Source: Amycolatopsis sp. GM8 (GTDB lineage: Bacteria; Actinomycetota; Actinomycetes; Mycobacteriales; Pseudonocardiaceae). Taken from it: a stretch of 64,000 nt of DNA. The stretch's first letter is position 1, and every line of letters starts with the position of its first letter. The translations under genes were made by a program, and so were the position numbers. The notes under the pieces are model-generated. The model was not told where the DNA came from. It made no database searches and saw nothing but the letters and a program-made list of their open reading frames with translations. Of this stretch, positions 42,646-49,985 are shown in pieces. The stretch is taken from NCBI RefSeq assembly GCF_021653975.1, contig NZ_JAJKFK010000001.1, forward strand, positions 1,394,863-1,458,862, in the 5' to 3' direction.

Positions 42646-42685
42646 CGACATGGAATTGCCTCGCGAAGCTTCGGCGGGTGGCGGC

Positions 42686-44182
42686 ATGAGCACGACCGAT
42701 GTGCGGTTCCTCGATCCAGTTCGATGGTCGGAGCGGATCTGGGTGGATGGTCAGTGGCGGCCCGGAGCCGGCGGCCACCACGCCATTGTGTCCCCCTCGA
42801 CCGGCGAACAACTCGGAAAGATCGGTTTCGCGTCACCGGCGGATGTCGACGCGGCGGCCGAGAGCGCCATGATCGCTCAGCGAGAGTGGGCGGCACGAAG
42901 CTACGAGGATCGTGCCGCGGTGCTCCGGCGGGCGGGCGACATCTGGAACGCCCAATCCGCCGAGATCGTCGAGTGGCTCCAGCGCGAATCCGGCTCTGCT
43001 ACGGCGAAAGCCGAGCACGAGGTCGCCACGGCGGCACAGGAATGCTACGAGGCCGCCGCGCTGGCCGCGGTGCCCTACGGCGAGGTTCTGCGAAGTACCG
43101 AACCACGTCTCAGCTTCAGTCGCCGGGTTCCCGTCGGCCTCGTCGCGGTCATCGCGCCGTTCAACGCACCGATCGTCCTGTCGATCCGCGCGGTCGCTCC
43201 CGCTCTCGCGCTCGGCAACGCCGTTCTGCTCAAGCCGGACAGCCGGACCTCCGTCAGCGGCGGGGTCACACTGGCCGCGGTGTTCGAGGAAGCCGGTCTG
43301 CCCAAAGGACTCCTTCAGCTGTTGCCCGGCCGCGGCGTGGACGTGGGCGAGCGGCTCATCACAACGCCGCACACTCGCGTGGTCGCGTTCACCGGCTCGA
43401 CGGGTGTGGGCCGCCGGGTGGGCGAACTGGCGGCGCACCATCTCAAGCGCGCTCACCTCGAACTGGGCGGCAACAACGCGCTGATCGTCCTTGACGACGC
43501 CGACCTCGCCCATGCCCCGGGCGTCGGCGCGATGGGTTCCTTCATCCACCAGGGCCAGATCTGCATGGTTACCGGCAGGCAGCTCGTCCACGAGTCGATC
43601 GCGGACGAGTACGCGACCAGGTTGGCCGAACGGGCGCAGGCGCTCGTCGTGGGTGATCCGGCCGGGTCACAGCCGGTCCAGCTCGGTCCCATCATCGACC
43701 AGAAACAGTTGCACAGCATCGATTCCATCGTGCGCGACACCGTCGCGGCCGGAGCCCAATTGAAGGCGGGCGGCACGTTCGACGGTCTGTTCTACCGGCC
43801 GACCGTGCTCGACCACGTCACGCCGGAGCATCGCGCGTTTCGCGAGGAGATCTTCGGTCCGGTGGCTCCGATCACCCGATTCGCGACCCTCGACGAAGCG
43901 GTCGAACTGGCCTGCGACACGGAGTACGGCCTGTCGCTCGGAATCCTCACCGGCAACGTCATGCGCGGGCTGGCGCTGGCCGATCGGATCCCGTCCGGCA
44001 ATGTCCACATCAACGACCAAACCGTCAACGACGAGGTCCCGGTTCCGTTCGGCGGTGTCGGTGCTTCCGGCACGGGTTCTCGTCATGGCGGCCATCAGGC
44101 CAATCTGGAAGCGTTCACGGAACTGCAATGGGTGACGGCGCGCGGCGAGCTTCCGCGCTATCCAGAAATGGAGCACGTGTGA
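42686..44182 (+). CDS. Aldehyde dehydrogenase (benzaldehyde/vanillin dehydrogenase-like)
   Basis: 498 residues from the ATG at 42686; an upstream ATG at 42650 would add 12. Family landmarks: [69 protein letters not shown] with catalytic Glu, FIHQGQICMVTGR with catalytic Cys, and FREEIFGPVAPITRF. It oxidises an aldehyde to the acid with NAD(P)+. The best resemblance is to aromatic aldehyde dehydrogenases. It ends in an overlap with the M24 gene. Confidence 0.88.
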   Translation: MSTTDVRFLDPVRWSERIWVDGQWRPGAGGHHAIVSPSTGEQLGKIGFASPADVDAAAESAMIAQREWAARSYEDRAAVLRRAGDIWNAQSAEIVEWLQRESGSATAKAEHEVATAAQECYEAAALAAVPYGEVLRSTEPRLSFSRRVPVGLVAVIAPFNAPIVLSIRAVAPALALGNAVLLKPDSRTSVSGGVTLAAVFEEAGLPKGLLQLLPGRGVDVGERLITTPHTRVVAFTGSTGVGRRVGELAAHHLKRAHLELGGNNALIVLDDADLAHAPGVGAMGSFIHQGQICMVTGRQLVHESIADEYATRLAERAQALVVGDPAGSQPVQLGPIIDQKQLHSIDSIVRDTVAAGAQLKAGGTFDGLFYRPTVLDHVTPEHRAFREEIFGPVAPITRFATLDEAVELACDTEYGLSLGILTGNVMRGLALADRIPSGNVHINDQTVNDEVPVPFGGVGASGTGSRHGGHQANLEAFTELQWVTARGELPRYPEMEHV

Positions 44183-45444
44183 CTCACCTGTCTTCGACGA
44201 CCGGTGCACCAGTGCAGGGCCTGTCTCTGCATGAGAGGGATCGGCGGTGGACCGTGACGCGTGAGTTCATGCGCGAACGCGGCCTCGATCTCTTGCTGGT
44301 CGGCGGATTTCGCAGTCGTGACCACTACGAGCACTACCTGAGCAACGACTACATCGAAGGGGCGGTGGTCTTCCCTATTGCCGAAAACCCGGTGGCCGTG
44401 ACCTGGGCGGGCACCCGCATTCATCGCGCGGAGGACAGTTTCGCCCGGGGCATGGTCCCCTGGATCACCGATTACCGCATCGGCTCGGACGGCGGCGCCG
44501 TCGCCGGCCTGATCAAAGATCTGAGCCAGGGCGGGAAAATCGGCGTCGTTGGGCTCGACACCCAGACCGCAGGCGAGTTCAGTGGATTCATTCCCGCCCG
44601 CTTCTGGCTGGATCTGACCGCCGGCTTGTCAGGTCGCGAGATCGCCGATGTTTCCTGGGACTTCAACGAAATGATGCTGCCCAAGAGTGCGGAGGAACTG
44701 ACCCTGCTGCGCTGGGCGGGCAGTGCCGCCGAGGCGGCCGGCCAGGTCATGCTGGACGTCGTCGCCCCCGGTGTGCCGGAAACCGAGATCTATGCCGAGA
44801 TTCTCGCCACGCTGTTCCGGCGCGGGTGTGGCGTGCGCTATCCGACTCTCATCCTGAACTCGGGCTATCCGAGCTTGTCGTGGGGGCCGCCGCGGTGGAC
44901 CACGACGGCCGAACCGCCGCGCCGGATCGCCGCCCGGGACCTCGTGATGGCGGAGATCTTTCCGACCTACGGCAATGCCGAAGTCCAGGTGCAGATGTCG
45001 ATCGCCGTGGGCAAGCCGGATCCGGTCGTCGCGCAGTGTGCGGCCGTGGCGCGAGCCTCCTACGAGGCGGGCCTGTCCGTGCTGCGGGCCGGCATCACGT
45101 TCGGCGAGCTCGTGCGGGCGATGGAACAGCCCTTGCTGGAAAACGGTTGCTGGGCTCTGACGCCGCTGGTCCACAGTCTCAACCCGCAGGCGTTCCTCGG
45201 CTTCACGCGCGTGAGGCAGCAGGACGCGGCCACGCTGACGTCACTTCCCGGTCCTCCGCCGCGGAACCTGTCACGGCTTCAAGCTGCGGATTTGGTGCTG
45301 CCGGCGGGTACCACGCTGGCCTTCGAACCGAACGCCTGCATCGAACGCACCCGGGTCGTCGTCGGTGGCACCATCATCGTCACCGACGACGGCTACGAGG
45401 AGGTCAACAGTCTCTCCTGCCGGATGCACGTGATGGATGTCTAG
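44179..45444 (+). CDS. M24-fold (Xaa-Pro peptidase-like) protein with altered metal site
   Basis: 421 residues. It has the creatinase-type N-terminal domain (RGLDLLLVGGFRSRDHYEHYLSNDY) and a pita-bread C-terminal domain (LLRWAGSAAEAAGQVMLDVVAPGVPETEIYAEIL, then GITFGELVRAME). The usual two metal-binding Asp are not in place: the strand reads LVMAEIFPTYGNAEVQVQ. His (PLVHSLNP) and one Glu (LAFEPNAC) remain, but the last Glu position reads VVVGGTIIV. It may be a lyase or hydrolase that no longer uses two metals, as in creatinase, or be inactive. The GTG overlaps the ALDH stop. Confidence 0.75.
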   Translation: MTHLSSTTGAPVQGLSLHERDRRWTVTREFMRERGLDLLLVGGFRSRDHYEHYLSNDYIEGAVVFPIAENPVAVTWAGTRIHRAEDSFARGMVPWITDYRIGSDGGAVAGLIKDLSQGGKIGVVGLDTQTAGEFSGFIPARFWLDLTAGLSGREIADVSWDFNEMMLPKSAEELTLLRWAGSAAEAAGQVMLDVVAPGVPETEIYAEILATLFRRGCGVRYPTLILNSGYPSLSWGPPRWTTTAEPPRRIAARDLVMAEIFPTYGNAEVQVQMSIAVGKPDPVVAQCAAVARASYEAGLSVLRAGITFGELVRAMEQPLLENGCWALTPLVHSLNPQAFLGFTRVRQQDAATLTSLPGPPPRNLSRLQAADLVLPAGTTLAFEPNACIERTRVVVGGTIIVTDDGYEEVNSLSCRMHVMDV

Positions 45445-45511
45445 ACCCGGCGATACGGATTAGGCTCCGGCTGTTTCACCACTGAACGTCGAACACTGGA
45501 GATTGGCCGTT

Positions 45512-45927
45512 ATGACCGAGCGCGCGGCGGAAGCTGCGGCACTGATCGAATCTGTCGTTGCCTGGGCCCGTGAACAGCCCGGAACATACGGATTAGTGCT
45601 TGTCGGTTCGTACGCGCGCAATGCGGCACGCCCCGACTCCGATGTCGATTTCGTGTTGCTGTCCACCACCCCGGACTTCATGCCGCCGGCTGACTTCGGC
45701 CCTCCGATTCGGCGACAGCGTTGGGGTGACGTGTGGGAATACCGATTCCGCACAAGAAGAGGATTGGAGTTCGAGATCAACGTTACCGATCCGGGCTGGC
45801 CCGGCGCGCCGGAAGCGACCCGGGCACCCGGCGCGTCGTCACTGACGGGGCACGCGTGTTGTTCGACCCGAGCGGGGAGGTCGCCGAACTCCTGGCCGCA
45901 TCAGCGAGCCCCGGAACAACCCACTGA
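45512..45927 (+). pseudogene. Nucleotidyltransferase-fold protein with a frameshift
   Basis: From the ATG at 45512 the frame gives MTERAAEAAALIESVVAWAREQ and the nucleotidyltransferase motif VLVGSYARNAARPDSDVDFVLL (GS then DxD). After VTDPGWPGAPEA, near 45815-45820, one base appears missing; the expected DPGTRRVVTDGARVLFDPSGEVAELL lies in the next frame and stops at 45927. Restored, the protein would have about 139 residues, a normal size for these MNT-like proteins. The 3' end runs into the left attachment repeat. It contains a TTA codon (TYGLVL). Confidence 0.75.
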
Positions 45928-45976
45928 CCAGCGCAAACGTGCCCCCGACGGGACTCGAACCCGCACTGGGTCGATT
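45920..45976. repeat. Left attachment repeat (attL), partial tRNA copy
   Basis: 57 bases, 53 of them identical to 49861-49917. Bases 45939-45976 are, on the minus strand, the 3' half of a tRNA (TCGAC, CCAGT, T arm, 3' acceptor CGGGGGC, A). No 5' half follows; the match ends inside the 3' anticodon stem. This is the far-end copy left by integration into the tRNA gene at 49881-49954. Confidence 0.85.
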
Positions 45977-46305
45977 CCCAGGCGGTGTTGCGCGACGTTT
46001 CCCGACGCTTCCCGATACGTGGCGCTAGCTGCTCAGATAGCGAAAGCAAACATGCGAAGGTGTCTGTCGTTTGCCGTCGCGCGACAGCCAATGTGGGGCG
46101 TAAGTGGGGCGGCGATCAAGCGAGACGAGCGGATGCCTCACTTGGGCCGTAGTCGTCACACCGGCGACTGAGCGCCCGGACGTGTCCCCTAACAGGAAGC
46201 AACTCGGTCAAAGCGTCTCACACCCCTCCCGCTCATACGAGCCGGGCGTAAAGAGTTATCCGATCCCGGCGGTCGATGACCTTGTGGTTTCTCTAGTGTG
46301 ATCTC
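45977..46305. other. Left end of the element, no gene seen
   Basis: No convincing coding frame. Repeats of CCCGACG(C/T)TTCCC occur just inside the attachment repeat, and GTGGGGCGTAAGTGGGGCGG at 46092-46111 resembles a stretch before the right-hand repeat (GCGTAAATGGGGCGG at 49821-49835). These could be arm-type integrase sites. Confidence 0.45.
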
Positions 46306-46785
46306 GTGACAAGCACTGAGCGTGGAGACGACTCAGCTTCATCGATACCTGAGCCGGCCGCGAGCGGCAGGCGGTCTCGACCGAGCTCCATCAAGGCGGC
46401 TTTCATCCTGTGGATGGTCGCCGCGGTCTTGCAGCTTCTTGACGTCGTATTGGGTCTTGTCGCGGGCATTCAGACCACGGGAAGTGCGATCTTGCTCGCA
46501 CTCCTTACGGCCTTGTTGATCGCTCTGGCACTGAAGATGCGCAGCGGCGAGAGGTGGGCCCGCACGGTGCTCACCGTGTTAGCAGTGCTCGCACTTCTTG
46601 GAGCGGTCGCTGAAACCGCCAAGTTCGGCGTGCACGCCTGGCTCACCACTTCGCCGCCGGGCGGGCTGGCCGTTGGTCTGCTGCTGTTGAACAACCTGCA
46701 ATTCATCCTGTGGGTTGTCGCGCCAATTCCGATGTTCACTGCGAATGCAGCTCGCTACTTCGGGGCGGTCCGACGTGCAAGGTAG
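46306..46785 (+). CDS. Four-helix membrane protein in the element
   Basis: 159 residues from a GTG at 46306. A Ser/Arg-rich cytoplasmic start is followed by four helices: AAFILWMVAAVLQLLDVVLGLVAGI, AILLALLTALLIALAL, TVLTVLAVLALLGAVAETAKFG and GGLAVGLLLLNNLQFILWVVAPI. A TTA codon occurs in TVLAVL. No known family. It is the first gene inside the element on this side. Confidence 0.6.
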   Translation: MTSTERGDDSASSIPEPAASGRRSRPSSIKAAFILWMVAAVLQLLDVVLGLVAGIQTTGSAILLALLTALLIALALKMRSGERWARTVLTVLAVLALLGAVAETAKFGVHAWLTTSPPGGLAVGLLLLNNLQFILWVVAPIPMFTANAARYFGAVRRAR

Positions 46786-47093
46786 GAGAACCGGCCTTAT
46801 CGTGCAGGCTTCGAGTTTGTCGCTCGCCTCACCCGGTTGCCTTGCCCGAACGTGGTGCGCAGCGACGAAACCAGCAGCAGCTCATGGCTCAGGGAGTGTT
46901 CCACGCCGGACAACTCCGACACCCGCTTTATGGCGGGACGTCTGCTGTCGTTGCTGGTCGGCTGCCGGTACCGCACGTGAGCTGGCCTGATCGCGAACGC
47001 AAATGGTGGCCGTTCGTCCTTGGATTCGGTCGTTTGCTGTTGATTAGCGAGGGTAAAGCGTGGGAGATGAGTCCTGCCCAGCTCGCCTGATGC
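46786..47093. other. Degenerate stretch in the element
   Basis: A frame ending at 47090 closes with SWPDRERKWWPFVLGFGRLLL and a short tail, which looks like the end of a real protein, but the upstream part of the same frame is not protein-like and no start is convincing. Probably a remnant gene; otherwise nothing recognised. Confidence 0.35.
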
Positions 47094-47444
47094 CTAGCCC
47101 CGAGCAAGGTCACGGCGCGCACTTCTATGTGTTCCCCTGGGAGCACATAGACAACGACCAGTTCGGGAGCGCACTGCCAGCAGCAGAAATACGACCAAGG
47201 CGACTGGTGGTGACCCCAAGGCAACGAAGCGGGCCGCGATCACGGGCAGCCCAGCCTTGGGGGGCGGGGCGCCGGCGGGTACGGGCGGCGGCGTGAACCG
47301 CAGCCGCGAGTCCATGTGGTGCCACCTGGTCACTTCCAGGTAGATCACGCGCCAGCTTCCTGCCCAGAGCGCCAGCGCAATGGAGAACAGGCACCACAGA
47401 AATCGGGTGGAACGTCGAGACGAGCATAGAGTCATGTCGTTCAT
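47094..47444 (-). CDS. Two-helix hypothetical membrane protein
   Basis: 116 residues from the ATG at 47444 (MNDMTLCSSRRSTRFLW). The first helix is LWCLFSIALALWAGSWRVIYL, followed by a Pro-rich loop (FTPPPVPAGAPPP). A second hydrophobic stretch is PPVALVVFLLLAV. The C-terminal tail is basic with two Cys and may be out of its original frame. The longer frame upstream adds no sensible sequence. Function unknown. Confidence 0.45.
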   Translation of the reverse strand: MNDMTLCSSRRSTRFLWCLFSIALALWAGSWRVIYLEVTRWHHMDSRLRFTPPPVPAGAPPPKAGLPVIAARFVALGSPPVALVVFLLLAVRSRTGRCLCAPRGTHRSARRDLARG

Positions 47445-47717
47445 CGTGGCCGCCTCGCCTTCCTGGGTGTTACAGGCCCGGTTCCCGACCGAGACGGACA
47501 CGGACACGGGAAACATCGGGGCCTACGTCAAGGTGCGACGCAGCGACTTGACCACCGATCCTTCTGATCCAGCTTCCATGATCATCGGTATTCGCCGTCG
47601 CCTGCCGAACCCCTTCGTGACCTTCAAGAACCCTGAGACGACGCTTCATACGCCATGCCATCGTTCTCGGTCGCTTGCGGTTGATTTTTGGCGATAAGTT
47701 GGCGATCACGGTGGTTT

Positions 47718-47972
47718 TCATCCGAACCACGTCACGTTGACCACGTCGACTCTGTCCTGGTCTTCGAGCACGAGGTAGGTGATGAAACCGCGGGCGTCGG
47801 CGAAGTCAAGGTTCCGCATCCAGCCATCCGGATCCGATCGCCTGTACGGCCGACCATTCCACGGAGTCAGCCCAAGGACACTCAGCGCCTCGGCGATCAG
47901 GGGCAACGCTTCGACGGGAAGGGCACGAATCTGGGCACGGACCTGCGAGTCCGTCACGATGCGATAGGCCAC
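47718..47972 (-). CDS. RelE/ParE-type toxin
   Basis: 84 residues with the compact RelE fold pattern: VTDSQVRAQIRALPVEALPLIAEALSVLGLTPWNG then RNLDFADARGFITYLVLEDQDRVDVVNVTWFG. The last strand with a TYLV...VDVVNV pattern is typical. It starts 8 bases after the antitoxin gene, forming a two-gene unit. RelE toxins usually cut mRNA on the ribosome. In the decayed element it may serve as an addiction module. Confidence 0.75.
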   Translation of the reverse strand: MAYRIVTDSQVRAQIRALPVEALPLIAEALSVLGLTPWNGRPYRRSDPDGWMRNLDFADARGFITYLVLEDQDRVDVVNVTWFG

Positions 47973-47979
47973 CGGCCGG

Positions 47980-48306
47980 TCAGACGCCCAACTCGGTCCG
48001 GAACTGCTGCCAGTCCATCGCGCCTTCGGGCAGCTCCCCGGTCCTCATCGTCCGCTTAGCCTGCTCCAGCATCCGACGGTGCCCGGCGGGGTCCGCCTGC
48101 GTCATCTGTGCGATGCGCCGCCAGTTCGCCAACGTCGCCTGTAGGTCCTCCAGGCTCAACGTCTCCGACGCCTGCCGAAGGGCCTGCTGGTAGTCCGCGT
48201 CGAACTCCCCAGCCTCTTCAGGCAGCAACGCAGCCCGAATCTCCCGAGGCGAGTCGAAACGGGCCCCGCCCGGGGTCGGGCCGTGGTTCGCAGCGGCGGC
48301 AGTCAT
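47980..48306 (-). CDS. DUF6247-type antitoxin
   Basis: 108 residues, acidic and helical: DSPREIRAALLPEEAGEFDADYQQALRQASETLSLEDLQATLANWRRIA, ending MDWQQFRTELGV. This matches the DUF6247 proteins that precede RelE-type toxins in actinomycetes. It should bind and neutralise the toxin encoded directly downstream and may repress the operon. No DNA-binding motif is evident. Confidence 0.7.
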   Translation of the reverse strand: MTAAAANHGPTPGGARFDSPREIRAALLPEEAGEFDADYQQALRQASETLSLEDLQATLANWRRIAQMTQADPAGHRRMLEQAKRTMRTGELPEGAMDWQQFRTELGV

Positions 48307-48497
48307 GCGTCCACGATAGCCCCTGACGCGCGTCGGACGCGCAACCCGAGCCTGCGCCCCGTTGACCTTATTCGGGTCTTCGCTGACCAGCAGGGGAGCG
48401 TCGGTACAGCCCCTGGCCTGCGGCTTGAGTACCTGTCAGTCAGCGTCGTTTGTCGTGCTTCGCCGCCGCCATATTGCACGAATGTGGTATGCGGGGG

Positions 48498-48890
48498 TCA
48501 CTCCTCTGGTAACGCCTCTACGGCCGGATCACTGGTCTGCCACCAGATAGGCGGCCACCCTGCCGTAGGCGGCGCATACCCAACATGGTTCACGATCTTC
48601 CAACCGTCATCCGTTCGCCTCACAAGGACGGTCATTGCGTTCGGCAGAGCAGTCGCGCTCATCACAAAATAAGCGCCTCTACTTCCCATCGGCACCAGGA
48701 TGACTAAATCGATATCACGCGCAAGACGGCGGCGGCGTCCAGCGAATCCATATTCGTCGGTTTTAATGGCTCCCCAAGCAGCGATAAACTGCGCCGTTTC
48801 CGTGGCGACAAAGTCGTTCCATGTTGGATGAGTTTGACGTTTGTTAAGCATACTCTGAGCCAAAATCTCAAGCGTTTCGACATCGTCGCC
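48498..48890 (-). pseudogene. 5'-truncated hypothetical protein gene
   Basis: About 130 codons of sensible protein: DDVETLEILAQSMLNKRQTHPTWNDFV, RRRLARDIDLVILVPMGSRGAYFVMSATALP, VLVRRTDDGWKIVNHVG, WWQTSDPAVEALPEE. The GWKIVNHVG end recalls NTF2/SnoaL-type folds. The frame continues to a GTG/ATG-like start at 48959, but those first 24 residues are antisense to the integrase and not protein-like. The real 5' end has been lost at the junction with the integrase gene. Confidence 0.6.
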
Positions 48891-48897
48891 AAAGCTC

Positions 48898-49811
48898 TGG
48901 CTTGCCTGGCAGGAGCGGCGCGTCGAGTCCGGTGAGCGGGCACCCGGGACGGTCGACAACTACCGGAGCATGATCGACAACCACGTGCTCGAAGCGTTCG
49001 GAGAGCTTCGGCTGTCCGAGGTAACGGTGCCTCGACTAGACAAGTTCTTTCCGACTCTGCAGGCCAGGAGCAGTGCGGCGCATGCTCGGGACCGCGCGAG
49101 CAGTGGTCGGTGGGATTCTGCGATACGCCGCGCGGCACGGCGCGATCACCACGAACCCGATTCGGGATATCGAGCCGATCGCGGGCGGGACGAAGAAGAA
49201 AACTCGCGCGTTGACGCCCGAGGAACGGCGGGAGTGGTTGTCCCAGCTCGAACTCGATCCGAAGGCAGTCGCGAAGGATCTGCCCGACCTGACGCGGTTC
49301 ATGCTCGCAACGGGAGTCCGGATCGGTGAAGCTCTGGCCCTCTGCTGGGAGGACGTCGACCTCGACAACGGGCGGGCCTCGATTAGGTACACCGTCGTCC
49401 GGGTGCGCGGAGCGGGTCTTCAGCGGAAGGAACCGAAGACCGAATCCGGGGTGCGAGACCTGCCGCTGCCATCGTGGGCGGTCGAGGTGCTGAAGCGGCG
49501 CCATAGCATCGCTACGGCAGAGAATCGGCCGGGCGCGAGTCCGGTGTTCCCGGACACGTTCGGCGGACTGCGGGATCCATCCAACACCCGGCGGGCGCTG
49601 CGGGAGGCTCGGGGCAACGACGGGTTCGCCTGGGTCACCTCGCACGTGTTCCGGAAAACTGCGGGCACGGTGATGGATGAGGCCAAGCTCAGCGCTCGCC
49701 AGATCGCCGATCAGCTCGGGCACGCAAAAGCCGTCAATGACGCAGGACGGCTATATGGGTCGCGGTACGGTGTCAACAGAGAACGCCGCCGCTCTCGAAG
49801 ACATGTTGTGA
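48898..49811 (+). pseudogene. Tyrosine recombinase of the element, two frameshifts
   Basis: Frame 1 gives part of the core-binding domain (WLAWQERRVESGERAPGTVD, VLEAFGELRLSEVTVPRLDKFF). One extra G at about 49088-49090 moves the reading to the frame TARAVVGGILRYAARHGAITTNPI and the catalytic domain: ATGVRIGEALALCWEDVDLD (Arg), SHVFRKTAGTVMDEA (His-x-x-Arg), ADQLGHAK. A second extra G at 49730 breaks the end; without it the reading is PSMTQDGYMGRGTVSTENAA then ALEDML and stop at 49811, which holds the catalytic Tyr. The extreme N-terminus is also lost. As it stands the enzyme is inactive. Confidence 0.85.
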
Positions 49812-49860
49812 GGGTTCAGGCGTAAATGGGGCGGATGATCTTGCACGCGCCCCACCTCGA

Positions 49861-49917
49861 CCCACTGATCAGCGTAAACGTGCCCCCGACGGGGATCGAA
49901 CCCGCACTGGGTCGATT
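49861..49917. repeat. Right attachment repeat (attR) overlapping the tRNA 3' half
   Basis: 57 bases, matching 45920-45976 with four mismatches. It covers 20 bases downstream of the tRNA and its 3' 37 bases. The crossover must lie within this block. Confidence 0.85.
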
Positions 49918-49954
49918 TTAAGTCGACTGCCTCTGCCGATTGGGCTACGGGGGC
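49881..49954 (-). tRNA. tRNA with anticodon UAA, short variable loop
   Basis: 74 nt on the minus strand: acceptor GCCCCCG/CGGGGGC, D arm GCC/GGC, anticodon stem GTCGA/TCGAC with loop CTTAAAA (anticodon TAA, reads Leu UUA), variable region CCAGT, T arm GCGGG/CCCGT, A discriminator, no encoded CCA. Bacterial tRNA-Leu normally has a long variable arm; this molecule is class I shaped. It may be a noncanonical Leu tRNA or one charged by another synthetase. It is the integration target of the 4 kb element. Confidence 0.8.
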
Positions 49955-49985
49955 ACCGCTGAGCATAATGCGGTGCCTCGCGCCG

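Larger units (their letters stand above)
45920..49917. mobile_element. Decayed 4 kb integrative element at a tRNA 3' end
   Basis: Bounded by the 57-bp direct repeats, with a tyrosine recombinase gene pointing toward and next to the intact tRNA, the standard layout of tRNA-integrated elements. It carries a four-helix membrane protein, a two-helix protein, a RelE/DUF6247 toxin-antitoxin pair and a truncated hypothetical gene. The integrase has two frameshifts, so the element is fixed. Similar GGGGC-rich motifs near each end (around 46095-46115 and 49820-49836) may be integrase arm sites. No replication or transfer genes remain. Confidence 0.8.

Noticed and set aside
45939..45976. A second tRNA gene
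   Set aside because: Only the 3' half is present; no 5' acceptor strand, D arm or 5' anticodon strand can be formed. It is an attachment-site copy.
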